A DNA stretch of 64,000 nt from Anaerotruncus sp. MC2020 (GCA_000701945.1 KL370840.1:62001-126000), one strand, 5' to 3'; counted from the stretch's first letter, positions 1 to 9,409 are shown. Notes: generated by a model not told the origin, from the letters alone. Program-made: numbers and translations.

Positions 1-805
1 GTGCCTGTATCTTCTCCGCGTTTGTATCTATCCTATCGGCTATTTCAGCTGTTTTTTCCGTTCCCGAATATAGTCCCGTGCGAAGAGCGTCCGAGTATAG
101 TCTGATGTTCGACACGGGAGTTTTTACACCGTGGGCAATGGAGGTAACTAGCTTCTGATGCTCGCCCTCAAGGGTGTGGATTCGCTTGCTGCTCGCGGCG
201 AGAACGTCTGTGAGCATATTCATACCCCACACATATTTACCGAAAAAGCGGCTCCTGCTCTCGGGTAACTTCTGTATCTCCCTCAGACGAGCGAGCTTTT
301 CGGGATAATCCGAAAGTCTGCGAAACGGCATGACTATCTTGATATATGTCCCCGCGAGAAATACAGCGGCAAGGATAAAGCCCGCTGTCAGGAATATATT
401 CACGCAGAGCCTAAGCATATCAATGGAATCGTCCGTGAAGCGGTACTCGACAAAGCCTGCGACTTCTCCGTCCTTACCGCTTACACTGCACACCGTACAT
501 CTGTCGTCCGAGGCTGAATAGAAAATGCCGTCGCTGCCGCTCCTGAGCGGTACATACCTTATGGACGCGGGAGCTTTCTTCCCGTATTCGCTGTTCCATT
601 CCTTGGTATTATCTGCGATGATTTCCTCGGGAGATGCGCCGCTCAAAGCAAACTCCTCGGTTATGTTGTGATTTATCCTGTTTACGACGATGTTTCTGTC
701 AGTGAGCTGTCTGTCGTATATCCTGTCGAACAATAAATTGAATCCGATTATTGCTGCCGCAAATACAAGTGCGGCGGCTATTATCATTTGAATGAGCTTC
801 TTCAT
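1..805 (-). CDS. Sensor histidine kinase, C-terminal part missing (window edge)
   Basis: About 268 codons are visible; the gene runs leftward off the window, so the ATP-binding domain is mostly missing. One membrane segment lies at residues 5-25, followed by an extracytoplasmic region of roughly 115 residues and a second membrane segment, then a HAMP-like linker and an H-box reading SIAHGVKTPVSN, whose His is the expected phosphorylation site. Its ATG overlaps the stop of the response regulator gene as ATGA, so the two are translationally coupled and form a two-component system. It is the last gene of a leftward operon with an ABC transporter, which suggests sensing of an envelope-active compound moved or countered by that transporter. 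The ligand cannot be read from the sequence. Confidence 0.9.
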   Translation of the reverse strand, partial: MKKLIQMIIAAALVFAAAIIGFNLLFDRIYDRQLTDRNIVVNRINHNITEEFALSGASPEEIIADNTKEWNSEYGKKAPASIRYVPLRSGSDGIFYSASDDRCTVCSVSGKDGEVAGFVEYRFTDDSIDMLRLCVNIFLTAGFILAAVFLAGTYIKIVMPFRRLSDYPEKLARLREIQKLPESRSRFFGKYVWGMNMLTDVLAASSKRIHTLEGEHQKLVTSIAHGVKTPVSNIRLYSDALRTGLYSGTEKTAEIADRIDTNAEKIQA

Positions 806-1479
806 ACGCCTTCACCGAACCTGTATCCGACCTTCCATACAGTCTGTATCAGCTGCGGGGAATTCGGGTCCTGCTCTATTTTTTCGCGCAGCCAGCGTAT
901 GTGTACGCTCACTGTGCTCGGCTCTGTGAAGCAGTCCGCTCCCCATACTGCGTTGAATAGCTCCTCCTTGCCGACCGCTTCGCCCTTGTGCTCCATGAGA
1001 TATTGCAGCAGCTCGAACTCCTTCGCGTTGAGCTTGAGCTCACTTCCGTCAAGCGTAACGCGGCGTGAAGCTGTATCAAGCGATATCCCGCAGCAGCTTA
1101 TGACTTTGCCCGCCGCAGGAGCCTTGCGCTTCAGAAGTGCGCGCACCTTCGCTGTCAGCACCTTTACCGAAAAGGGCTTGTCTATATAGTCGTCCGCCCC
1201 CGTCTCATAGCCCAGCAGCTTGCTGTCCTCGTCTGTGACGGCGCTCATCATCAGTATCGGGATGTCCTTTTCCCTGCGGATAGCTGTACAGGTCTCATAG
1301 CCGTTCATGCGCGGAAGCATGACGTCAAGCAGGACAATTCCGTATTCTTCGCCTTTAAGCAGCACAAGGGCTTCCTCGGCTGTGCTGCAAAGTTGCACCG
1401 AGAAGCCCTCCTTTTTCATAAAATCACTTATGAGCTGCCCCATTTCGGAGTCGTCCTCTATAATCAGAATGTCAGTCAT
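802..1479 (-). CDS. OmpR/PhoB-family response regulator
   Basis: 225 residues with a receiver domain at 1-120 and a winged-helix DNA-binding domain at about 130-225. The receiver carries the acidic pair around Glu8-Asp10, phosphoacceptor Asp52 in LLDVMLPRMNG, Ser79 and Lys101 in the DYIDKPF motif. The C-terminal half has the family signature VSVHIRWLREK and ends with WKVGYRFGEG. Full family length. It is the fourth gene of the leftward operon and is phosphorylated presumably by the kinase encoded immediately downstream, with which it overlaps by 4 bases. It probably controls the ABC transporter genes of the same operon, as in BceRS-like modules; this last point is inference. Confidence 0.93.
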   Translation of the reverse strand: MTDILIIEDDSEMGQLISDFMKKEGFSVQLCSTAEEALVLLKGEEYGIVLLDVMLPRMNGYETCTAIRREKDIPILMMSAVTDEDSKLLGYETGADDYIDKPFSVKVLTAKVRALLKRKAPAAGKVISCCGISLDTASRRVTLDGSELKLNAKEFELLQYLMEHKGEAVGKEELFNAVWGADCFTEPSTVSVHIRWLREKIEQDPNSPQLIQTVWKVGYRFGEGV

Positions 1480-1532
1480 ATCGTTCTCCGTTTTCGGGAC
1501 TCGGCGGGCGGTTTCCGACGAGTCCCTTGCGT

Positions 1533-2918
1533 TTATTTCCAGCTGCCGAGGTCGATGAATGCCTGCTCGTCGTCAACGCCCTCAGTGTCCGTGAGTATAG
1601 CCTGCAAAGTGCAGGTCGAATAATCGGCTATCACCATGTGCAGGAGCTCGGAGCTGCGTATTCGGACGAGCTCGTTATCCGTTCGCTCGCTCGTCATGAG
1701 CTGCCTCATGCGCTCGGGAGAGAGTGACTTCTCACCGCAGAACAGCTCGTTGTAGCGGTTCCACCTGATGATGTTATTGGGATAATAATTGAGTTTGTCG
1801 CTGTTGCCCTTTGCTGCAAACGAATTCACGGCGCAGATATAATCTGAGCTGTCCCACCTGATGCCGTCATGGAGCGGCGTCGAGCTGTCGCGTATCAGCG
1901 GAGTTCCGTCCTCGGCATCGACTGCGAGCTCCGCGATAACTGCGTTGTCCTTGTCCGTAGCAAGCACGTTCACGCAGTAGGGATAGCGGTGAGCATTAGC
2001 TGTCAGGTACTCAGCAGCCTCCCTCGCAGTAGTGAAGTTCTCAAGCGCGTACCTTATTTCGTAGGTGTAGCTGGTCTTATTTTCACATGAATATTCTACC
2101 ATAGAACCGCTGCCCACGTCAAGCTCTCCGAGCATGACACCGTCGTCATTTACGGCGGTGAGTATCGTGAGAAAGCCGAGATTAGAGACAGAAACAAAGC
2201 TCTTTTCGCCGTTTTTCATGTGTACGACCGCATGAGCCGAGCACAGCTGATTATCGCTGCCGAGCTGCCATTCAAGCAGACGGCAGGTGAGACGTTCGCC
2301 TGTCGAGGTGACGCTTCCGTCGGCGGATATCGCGCTGCAAGCCGTTCTGCGCAGAACATCGGGTATGAACTGCGTGAGCACTGCTTCCTCCTTTGAAAAT
2401 ATGCCGTCCTCTCTTATGCCCTGACTGTTGCCGCTTATCGTGTCAGCGAAGCCGCGAAGCTCGTCTGCATAGTCTTTGTCAAGTGCGGAGCGGAACTTCT
2501 CAGCCCTGTTCTCGATGCCTGTATAATCGTCGTTGAGGTCGTTGAAGGCGGCTTTGATGTTCTCGAAAATGTAGCCCTCGAATAGCTCTGCATAGCCGTC
2601 ATACGCGAGCTTTATCGCCTCTGCGTAGGCTGCTCCCACGTCGTAATAGCTGCCGTTTTCATAGTCGAGGGTGACGTCATAGTAGCTGTCCCTGCACTCT
2701 ATCACGCACAATCCGTCGGAGCTGCGGACTGTCCTGCTCGTTTTTTCTTTGATGGGAGTGAGGCTGTCGCTGCTGTTGTCCCTGTAAATGTCCGAAATGG
2801 GGCGGAGTGTGCTCTCGCCCTGCTCGTGTATTGAAAAATCAGCGTAGCCCGTTCTCCCACAGCTGCAAAGGGACGCTGTCAGTAAAGCCGCCGCAAGTAT
2901 CAATGCTCTTTTCTTCAT
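1533..2918 (-). CDS. Lipoprotein resembling C45 / acyl-coenzyme A:6-APA acyltransferase-like hydrolases
   Basis: 461 residues from the ATG at 2918, chosen because AAGGAG lies 6 bases upstream; a longer in-frame start would overlap the ATPase gene. The first 21 residues form a lipoprotein signal with Cys20 in SLCSC. Cys194, in RRTACSAISADG, is followed some 20 residues later by RLLEW, the layout of the nucleophile region in C45 Ntn hydrolases (choloylglycine/isopenicillin acyltransferase-like), and a later segment YPYCVNVLATD with conserved Asn-Ser (AVNSF) fits too. Such enzymes hydrolyse or transfer amide-linked acyl groups. Its place between ABC ATPase and regulator genes suggests it modifies or degrades an external amide compound, perhaps a peptide antibiotic. 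Family assignment is moderate; substrate unknown. Confidence 0.6.
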   Translation of the reverse strand: MKKRALILAAALLTASLCSCGRTGYADFSIHEQGESTLRPISDIYRDNSSDSLTPIKEKTSRTVRSSDGLCVIECRDSYYDVTLDYENGSYYDVGAAYAEAIKLAYDGYAELFEGYIFENIKAAFNDLNDDYTGIENRAEKFRSALDKDYADELRGFADTISGNSQGIREDGIFSKEEAVLTQFIPDVLRRTACSAISADGSVTSTGERLTCRLLEWQLGSDNQLCSAHAVVHMKNGEKSFVSVSNLGFLTILTAVNDDGVMLGELDVGSGSMVEYSCENKTSYTYEIRYALENFTTAREAAEYLTANAHRYPYCVNVLATDKDNAVIAELAVDAEDGTPLIRDSSTPLHDGIRWDSSDYICAVNSFAAKGNSDKLNYYPNNIIRWNRYNELFCGEKSLSPERMRQLMTSERTDNELVRIRSSELLHMVIADYSTCTLQAILTDTEGVDDEQAFIDLGSWK

Positions 2919-2928
2919 ACCATGCTCC

Positions 2929-3687
2929 TTACCAGCCGCGCTCCACGAGCCAGTTCCTGAGATTGCGCTCCCTCTCGGGGAGGGTGTCCTCGTTTTCAAG
3001 CTTGCCGAGCATTATCTCGCCCTGTATATCGCCGTCCATGAGGTACAGCACTTTGTCGCTCATCGCGGCGACCCTGACGCTGTGAGTGACCATCATTATG
3101 CTTGTGCCGCCGCGGTTTGCTTTTATCAGCTCGCGCATGACATCGGCGGCTGCCTTTGAGTTGAGCGCGCCTGTGGGCTCGTCTGCGAAAATCACCTTCG
3201 GTTCGTTTATGAGCGCCCTGCACAGGCAGGCGCGCTGGAGCTGTCCGCCCGAAACCTCGTTTATCTCGTGCTCGGCAGTCTCGATGATGTCAAGCCTGCG
3301 CATGAGCTCCTCCGCACGCTTGTTTGCTTCGCTGTGCGCCATGCCAGCCTGATATGCGGGCAGCACGATGTTGTCGAATATGCACAGCTTCTTCATCATG
3401 TACATCTGCTGGAATATGAAGCCCATCTCCGTGAGACGCAGCTTCGAGAGCTCCTTCTTGCTCAGCGTGCCGAGCTCCCTGCCCGCGAAATTCACACTTC
3501 CCGAGGTCATCGCGTCCATGCCGCTGACCGTGTAGAGCAGCGTGGATTTACCGCTTCCGCTCGGTCCCATTACGGTGACAAATTCGCCGTCTCCGAGCTC
3601 AAAGCTGATGTTCCGCAGAACGTTGTTGCTGTTTTTCTTGACTATGTATGTCTTGCAAAGGTCCTTGACCGATAAAACCGTACTCAT
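2929..3687 (-). CDS. ABC transporter ATP-binding protein (MacB/LolD/BceA-like)
   Basis: 252 residues. Walker A is GPSGSGKST near residue 41, the Q-loop is in FIFQQMYMM, the ABC signature is SGGQLQRACL, Walker B is VIFADEPTGALNSK and the H-loop is in MMVTHS. These define an ATPase of the type that drives FtsX-domain permeases. The start has the consensus MSTVLSVKDLCKTY opening. It lies 12 bases downstream of the permease gene and 10 bases upstream of the C45-like lipoprotein gene, so all are one operon. Likely role is powering export or extraction of a peptide or lipid-linked compound from the membrane. Confidence 0.95.
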   Translation of the reverse strand: MSTVLSVKDLCKTYIVKKNSNNVLRNISFELGDGEFVTVMGPSGSGKSTLLYTVSGMDAMTSGSVNFAGRELGTLSKKELSKLRLTEMGFIFQQMYMMKKLCIFDNIVLPAYQAGMAHSEANKRAEELMRRLDIIETAEHEINEVSGGQLQRACLCRALINEPKVIFADEPTGALNSKAAADVMRELIKANRGGTSIMMVTHSVRVAAMSDKVLYLMDGDIQGEIMLGKLENEDTLPERERNLRNWLVERGW

Positions 3688-3699
3688 TCTCTTCCTCCG

Positions 3700-6123
3700 T
3701 TATTCCTCTGATATCTTCCATATTCCGATATGCTTCACGCTCCTCAGCGTCAGCAGTGCCGTCAGCATCAGGCTGACAAGCATGATGAGCGGTATCACTA
3801 TGAAGCTGACAGGGATCTCGAATTCAAACCTCATTCCCGTGACCTCGTACTGGTTCATGAACGTCTCAAACAGGTAGTTGCCGAGCGTCCATATATACAC
3901 CTCGCCGAGGACAAGCGATATCAGCAGGAGCAGTGCTATCCTCAGCATATACGCCGCCTTTACCGATATATCGCGGAATCCCATGCTTTTCAGCAGTGCT
4001 GTCTCGGGCACCTCTTCGGCGACGAATATGCTCATATAAAGGTAGGTTATCAGCATGAGCACAAGCAGTACAGCTCCGCCGACTCCGTACTCGAGCAGTA
4101 AGAACAGGCGGTTGAAGTTCCCTATCGCTTCCTTTACAGCCTGAATTCCGTCGTAGATGCTGTTCTCGCCGTATATCGCCCTCATCTGCTTTATGACGGC
4201 GGGCTTTTCTTTGTCGGGAGCGTCTATCGTCATGCCCGTCCATTGAGTGCCGCCTTTATATCCGTCCTCATATTCGTCACCCATGATTATGACGGGGTCG
4301 TTAGTCTCCATGTAGTCTATCAGGGCTGTTATGACTATCTCTTTTTCGTTCCAATTGTAGCTTGTATGGTCGGCGTTGTTCTCCCTCAGCTTTGCTTTTA
4401 TGACGTCGCCGGTCTTTATTCCGAGTTTGTTTGCTGTGTATGCGCTCATCGCCGCCTCGTTGGCAAGTCTCGGTACGGAGCCGCCCTTGCGGTAGTTGGT
4501 GAACTTCTCGGGCTCGCCCGCCTTCCACAGCATATGAAAGTAGTACTGGTTGTCGTTGTCGCGGAGGACGTAAGCGCTTCCTCTGTACATGGTGTCGATG
4601 TGAGCGGCTATGCCCTTATCTGCAAACATATCGTTCACGACTCCTACGTAGTCCTTGCCTGTACGTTCCCTTTCGCGCTTTATCTCGTTCCATGTATCCT
4701 CATTGAAGTTCGTCTCGAAGTCATAGTTGTGGTAGAGCCAGTAGCGCGGATAATGCGTGTTGATGACCGTATTGCGGACGTTGAAAACAAGGAGCAGTAT
4801 CGCCGCTCCGAGTGAGTAGGCGATGATGAGGAAGATATAGCGCTTGAAGCGTCCGAGGATATCGTTCAGCGCCATATACAGCGGTATCGGCATCTTCCTG
4901 CGCTTGTGGAGAAATAGCGGGAAGCCCTTTTTGAAGCGCTCGCCGCGGTTCTCGCCGTGGATAGTGTCAATAACGGATATCCTGTTTATCCTACGCATCA
5001 CAAGCAGTGAGAATACTATCATCATCGTGATTATAGCGGCAACTGCCAGAATTCCGATGGTTATCATCTCGTAGCGCTCGGGGAGGATACAGTCGGGACC
5101 GAACATATTCACAAGCATACCTGCTAATGGGAGTCCCGCGGCTATGCCTATTATTCCTCCGATTATTGCAAAGGCTATGTATTTCGCCGCAAACAGCCAG
5201 CGGAATCTGAGCGAATCAACGCCCAGTGCCTTCATCATGCCTATCTCCTTTTCCTCGCTTTTGAGGTCGGCTATCATTGTGAAGCGAATGGTCATGAAGA
5301 TTATTGCAATGAGAAATACGCTTATCAGTATTATGAACACTGAAATTATCTGAAGGATAACATTGTCATTGTCAAGCGCTTCGTTGTAGGCTATGGACAG
5401 TATATCTATCTCTTTCTCTTCAAACCTTTTTTCAAGCTCGTCTATTTTTTCATTTGAAGCGTCATCGAGTTTAATGCTGTATGAGTTGTATTTCTCGGTG
5501 CATTCTCTTGTCAGCTCTTTATAGTCCGCATCCGAAACGATAAATCGGTGAGTGCCGTTGTTGATGTTATCCTTGAAGATGCGGCAGACTTCAAGCTCAT
5601 ATGTATATCCCGTATCTGTCGTGTACCTGATGATATCTCCCTGCTTGACTCCTGTATTCAGCGATATGTCTATCGGTATCGCTATACATCCGTTCGGGAC
5701 ATAAAACGGCTCGTCGCTGAGGTCGTAGACAAGGTCGTGCTCGCGCGGGAGCGTCACAATGCACTGAATCTTGCTTCGGAAGATATAGGAGTTTTCCTTC
5801 TCCTCGAATTCGGGATAGTCTATCGTTTCCGTACTTATAATCGCCATGACCGAACGGCTCCACTCGGTGACATTGCTGTCCGAATCAAGTATTTCAGCGG
5901 TCTTGTCCATTGACTCTTCATTGGTATTGCCCGTATCGAGAGTCCATATAACCGTGTCGGAGCTTCTGCACAGTTTCTTGGCGGTCTTGTCGCGGGTGAA
6001 GTTTGAAAATATCTGCACTGACCCCGCAAATACAAGTATCGACGCTACTGCTATGAATATGAACAGTATCACGTTCAGTCCTTTTTTGCGTTTCAGGTCG
6101 CTTTTCAGCATCTTAAAAAACAT
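3700..6123 (-). CDS. ABC transporter permease with two FtsX domains
   Basis: 807 residues and first gene of the leftward operon. A membrane segment at about residues 17-40 is followed by a long extracytoplasmic region, then a block of three membrane segments (about 255-370) typical of an FtsX domain containing the EEKEIGMMKALGV coupling motif. The pattern repeats in the second half: one segment near 425, another large external region, and a final FtsX block with ETALLKSMGF and IGIWKISEE. This MacB-like doubled architecture belongs to mechanotransmission-type transporters for peptides, lipoproteins and antimicrobial peptides. The ATPase encoded downstream is its partner. The two-component genes in the same operon suggest drug-responsive regulation. 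Confidence 0.92.
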   Translation of the reverse strand: MFFKMLKSDLKRKKGLNVILFIFIAVASILVFAGSVQIFSNFTRDKTAKKLCRSSDTVIWTLDTGNTNEESMDKTAEILDSDSNVTEWSRSVMAIISTETIDYPEFEEKENSYIFRSKIQCIVTLPREHDLVYDLSDEPFYVPNGCIAIPIDISLNTGVKQGDIIRYTTDTGYTYELEVCRIFKDNINNGTHRFIVSDADYKELTRECTEKYNSYSIKLDDASNEKIDELEKRFEEKEIDILSIAYNEALDNDNVILQIISVFIILISVFLIAIIFMTIRFTMIADLKSEEKEIGMMKALGVDSLRFRWLFAAKYIAFAIIGGIIGIAAGLPLAGMLVNMFGPDCILPERYEMITIGILAVAAIITMMIVFSLLVMRRINRISVIDTIHGENRGERFKKGFPLFLHKRRKMPIPLYMALNDILGRFKRYIFLIIAYSLGAAILLLVFNVRNTVINTHYPRYWLYHNYDFETNFNEDTWNEIKRERERTGKDYVGVVNDMFADKGIAAHIDTMYRGSAYVLRDNDNQYYFHMLWKAGEPEKFTNYRKGGSVPRLANEAAMSAYTANKLGIKTGDVIKAKLRENNADHTSYNWNEKEIVITALIDYMETNDPVIIMGDEYEDGYKGGTQWTGMTIDAPDKEKPAVIKQMRAIYGENSIYDGIQAVKEAIGNFNRLFLLLEYGVGGAVLLVLMLITYLYMSIFVAEEVPETALLKSMGFRDISVKAAYMLRIALLLLISLVLGEVYIWTLGNYLFETFMNQYEVTGMRFEFEIPVSFIVIPLIMLVSLMLTALLTLRSVKHIGIWKISEE

Positions 6124-6360
6124 AGGCTGTCTCCTTATGAGTTTTCTTGTTGATATTATAATAACACGACAAAGTTTAAAAAGTCTTTAAAAAACAGAAA
6201 TTAGTTTTTTACGGCCTCACTTTCGGAAAAAGGTCAGTCCTATAATATCTGCCTTCGTTTGTAACCGTTTAATTATAACATATCACACATGGGATTACAA
6301 TAGGACTCGGCGGGGGGGTGTGAGCTTTGGCTGTTCGCACGCTGTGTGAGCTGTTAATGC

Positions 6361-6389
6361 TTGATTTTGTGCTGTAGGTGTGGTATAAT
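6361..6389 (+). promoter_or_regulatory. Sigma-70-type promoter of the GTPase-NYN gene
   Basis: TTGATT, exactly 17 bases, then TATAAT. The start codon at 6590 is about 195 bases beyond the -10 box, leaving a long leader. Confidence 0.8.
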
Positions 6390-6589
6390 TGAAATCAAGC
6401 AATGTGAGATTTATTCTCATTATTCTCGGGCAGTGAGCTCGAAAAACTCGTTTTCTCAGTCATATATTCAGTCACTGTCAATGAGGCTCTCATAAAGCTG
6501 AAAACAAAAAAATGAACGGTCAATATCTCCGTACTCACGGGGATTAACCTCACTATTGAATATCACATAAACGCGAACGGAGCATTTAT
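6390..6589 (+). promoter_or_regulatory. Long 5' leader, possible attenuation region with a short ORF
   Basis: The transcribed leader holds small inverted repeats (TGAGA/TCTCA near 6405-6420, ATGAG/CTCAT at 6481-6493, CCGT/ACGG near 6529-6540) and a potential 11-codon ORF at 6512-6547 reading MNGQYLRTHGD, without a convincing ribosome binding site. Leader attenuation is known for tet(M)-type genes, so the length is suggestive, but no clear T-run terminator is seen. GGAG at 6579-6582 serves the main start at 6590. Confidence 0.35.
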
Positions 6590-9148
6590 ATGAAAACTAT
6601 TACGGTCGGTATCACCGCTCATGTGGATTCGGGAAAAACTACGCTCGCAGAGGCTCTGCTGTATACGAGCGGTCAGATGAGAAAGCTCGGAAGAGTCGAT
6701 GACGGGAGCTCCGCGCTCGATACGGACTCTATCGAGCGCGACAGGGGAATTACCATTTTTGCTCATCAGGCTGAGTTTACTGCGGGGGATACGCGCGTCA
6801 TGCTGCTCGATACTCCAGGGCACGTCGACTTCTCAGCCGAGACTGAGCGCACTATGCGCGTCCTCGACTATGCGGTGCTGGTGATAAGCGGTACAGACGG
6901 CGTTCAGAGCCATACCGCGACTCTGTGGAAGCTGCTCAGACAGTACGAGGTGCCTGTCTTCATCTTCGTGAACAAGATGGACCTCATCTCCGTAGACAGA
7001 AGCGCGATACTCGATGAGCTGTGCAGGCGCCTTTCAGCGGAATGCTGTGATTTTTCGGGCTCCGATAGCGAGCTGCACGAAAATGCGGCTGCCTGCTGCG
7101 AGGAACTCATGGAGGCTTACCTTTCGGCAGGGGAGATCAGTGACGGCGATATCGCGCGGGCTGTTGCTCAGCGGAGGATATTCCCGTGCTGCTTCGGCTC
7201 GGCACTGAAAATGCAGGGCATTGAAAAGCTCATGCAGACGCTCGACAGATTTACTGCCGAACCGCGCCGACTTAGCGAATTCGGGGCGAGCGTGTACAAG
7301 ATATCCTATGACCCGAAGGGAACTCGACTGACTCATATGAAGGTCGACGGAGGCTGTATCTCCGTCAGGGACGAGCTGTCCTACACCGATTCTGAGGGCA
7401 ATTCCGTCACGGGCAAGGTGAGCTCTGTCAGATTCTATTCGGGCGAGAAGTTCCGCAATGCAGAACGCGCCGAGGCTGGCGAGATTTGCGCTGTTACGGG
7501 GCTGAGCGGCACCTATTCGGGACAGGGGCTCGGCGTGAGCAGGGACTCGCGGAATGCCGTACTCGAGCCAATAATGACATACAGGGTGAGTTTGCCCGAG
7601 GAGCGCAGCGTTTACGACGTCCTCGCTGACCTGCGCCGCCTTGAGGACGAGGATCCGCAGCTCCACATTGTATGGAATGAGCAGCTCAGGGAGATACATA
7701 TTCAGCTGATGGGTGCCGTACAGCTTGAGGTGCTGACGAAGCGCATAGAGCTTAAATTCGGCTACAGCGTCAGCTTCGAGGACGGAGCTATCACTTACCG
7801 CGAAACTATCCGCGGCGCCGTTGAGGGAATCGGTCACTATGAGCCGCTTCGGCACTATGCGGAGGTGCATCTGCTGATAGAGCCCCTCGAACGCGGCAGG
7901 GGACTTGAATTTTGCACGGACTGCTCCGAGGACGAGCTCGACCGCAACTGGCAAAGGCTGATACTTACGCATCTGCGTGAAAAAACTCATATCGGCGCGT
8001 TGACAGGCTCTCCCGTGACGGATATCCGCTTTACACTGAAATCGGGACGCGCTCACCTCAAGCACACCGAGGGCGGCGACTTCCGTCAAGCGACCTATCG
8101 CGCTGTCCGTCAGGGACTTCGCTCCGCGGAGAGCATACTCCTTGAGCCGTACTACGACTATGAGCTGGAGGTGCCGACAGAGTGCGTCGGACGGGCTATC
8201 GCCGACATTCAGCACTTCGGTGCAGAATTCGGTCAGCCCGAGACAAGCGGCGAAATGTCGGTTATCAAGGGCAGCGCCCCTGTTTCCGAGATAGGTACGT
8301 ATCAAATGGACGTGATTGGCTACACGCGGGGCAGGGGACGGCTTTCGTGCAGCTTTGCGGGCTACCGTGAATGCCATGACAGCGAGCGCGTTATCGCCTC
8401 CGTCGGCTACGACTGCGACGCAGATGTCGATAACTCCGCGGATTCGGTCTTTTGCTCACACGGAGCAGGTTACGTCGTGAAGTGGGACGAGGTGTCCGAG
8501 CATATGCATCTTCCCTCGTGTATGGCGGTTGACGCTCCCGAGGAAAAGCAGAGTATGGCGAGGATACGCAGCTTCGCTGAAAAGACTGTCTCCGACGAGG
8601 AGCTCATGGCTATCTTCGAGCGCACCTATGGCAAGCTCGGAGGTGACCCGCATCGTGCCTTCAAGAAGACGAAGGCTGTCGCTCCCGATACAAAAAGCGT
8701 CAGGCTCCCCGACTATGAGGGACCCGATTATCTCCTCGTCGACGGGTACAACATTATCTTCGCATGGGACGAGCTCAAAAGAATTGCCGCCGAGAATCTC
8801 GACGCGGCACGGGCTGAGCTTATCAATATGATGTGCAGCTATCAGGGCTGCACTGGTTACGAAATAATCGTTGTTTTTGACGCTTACAGTGTCAAGGGCA
8901 GACACCGCGACGTCGAAAAATACTACAATATCAGCATTGTCTACACCAAGGAGTCCGAGACCGCTGACAGCTATATCGAGCGCGTCTCGCACGAACTCTC
9001 GCAGAAGCACAGGGTCTTTGTCGCGACCTCGGACGGGCTCGAGCAGATGATTATCCTTGGCAACGGTGCTATGAGGTGGACTGCCGCGGAACTCTATGAC
9101 CGCTATAGAGCGGCAGGAGAGGCAATGCGCGAATATATGCTGAGATAA
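6590..9148 (+). CDS. EF-G/TetM-like ribosomal GTPase fused to a YacP/Rae1-like NYN nuclease domain
   Basis: 852 residues. The GTPase domain shows G1 AHVDSGKT (10-17), switch I RGITI (52-56), G3 DTPGHVDF (74-81), G4 NKMD (128-131), and then EF-G-like domains II to V as in TetM/TetO proteins. The TetM loop YSPVSTP, which displaces tetracycline, is replaced here by the segment LKHTEGGDF, so drug specificity may differ or be absent. From about residue 714 a separate NYN (PIN-like) domain follows: LLVDGYNIIF, SETADSYIE and VATSDGLEQ give the acidic residues of YacP/Rae1 nucleases. Rae1 of Bacillus subtilis cuts mRNA in the ribosomal A site, the same site these GTPases enter, so the fusion could clear and cleave at stalled ribosomes (inference). 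GGAG lies 7 bases before the ATG; a terminator follows. Confidence 0.9.
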   Translation: MKTITVGITAHVDSGKTTLAEALLYTSGQMRKLGRVDDGSSALDTDSIERDRGITIFAHQAEFTAGDTRVMLLDTPGHVDFSAETERTMRVLDYAVLVISGTDGVQSHTATLWKLLRQYEVPVFIFVNKMDLISVDRSAILDELCRRLSAECCDFSGSDSELHENAAACCEELMEAYLSAGEISDGDIARAVAQRRIFPCCFGSALKMQGIEKLMQTLDRFTAEPRRLSEFGASVYKISYDPKGTRLTHMKVDGGCISVRDELSYTDSEGNSVTGKVSSVRFYSGEKFRNAERAEAGEICAVTGLSGTYSGQGLGVSRDSRNAVLEPIMTYRVSLPEERSVYDVLADLRRLEDEDPQLHIVWNEQLREIHIQLMGAVQLEVLTKRIELKFGYSVSFEDGAITYRETIRGAVEGIGHYEPLRHYAEVHLLIEPLERGRGLEFCTDCSEDELDRNWQRLILTHLREKTHIGALTGSPVTDIRFTLKSGRAHLKHTEGGDFRQATYRAVRQGLRSAESILLEPYYDYELEVPTECVGRAIADIQHFGAEFGQPETSGEMSVIKGSAPVSEIGTYQMDVIGYTRGRGRLSCSFAGYRECHDSERVIASVGYDCDADVDNSADSVFCSHGAGYVVKWDEVSEHMHLPSCMAVDAPEEKQSMARIRSFAEKTVSDEELMAIFERTYGKLGGDPHRAFKKTKAVAPDTKSVRLPDYEGPDYLLVDGYNIIFAWDELKRIAAENLDAARAELINMMCSYQGCTGYEIIVVFDAYSVKGRHRDVEKYYNISIVYTKESETADSYIERVSHELSQKHRVFVATSDGLEQMIILGNGAMRWTAAELYDRYRAAGEAMREYMLR

Positions 9149-9152
9149 GAAA

Positions 9153-9190
9153 ATATCCCTATCCGAACGGATAGGGATATCTTTTTGTTT
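9153..9190 (+). terminator. Rho-independent terminator
   Basis: Perfect 12-base stem (ATATCCCTATCC / GGATAGGGATAT) with loop GAAC, followed by CTTTTTGTTTT, just after the GTPase-NYN stop codon. Confidence 0.92.
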
Positions 9191-9409
9191 TGACTGCGAA
9201 ACGAGAAGCTGACGCAGCAGCATCTCGTATAACATATCAACGCTGCCGTTGTAGTTCATAGAAAGAGCAAAACTCGGAAATGGCTGTTTATAGCAGTTTC
9301 CGAGTAATAAAAATGTAAGGGTGGAGCAATTTAGATATGGTATGGAACGAGGAAAAAAATCGCGCCTCAGTAAAACTAAGCCGCGAAACTGCGTGCGCCC
9401 GCTCGGCGC

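Noticed and set aside
7034..8377. 447-codon open frame on the minus strand inside the GTPase-NYN gene
   Set aside because: It is antisense to a gene with clear family motifs in the other strand, has no recognisable domain or ribosome binding site, and such shadows are expected in G+C-rich coding DNA.
6590..9148. Plain tetracycline-resistance gene (tet(M)/tet(W) type)
   Set aside because: Overall fold fits, but the drug-displacing loop YSPVSTP is replaced and an extra nuclease domain is present, so a resistance label is not supported.
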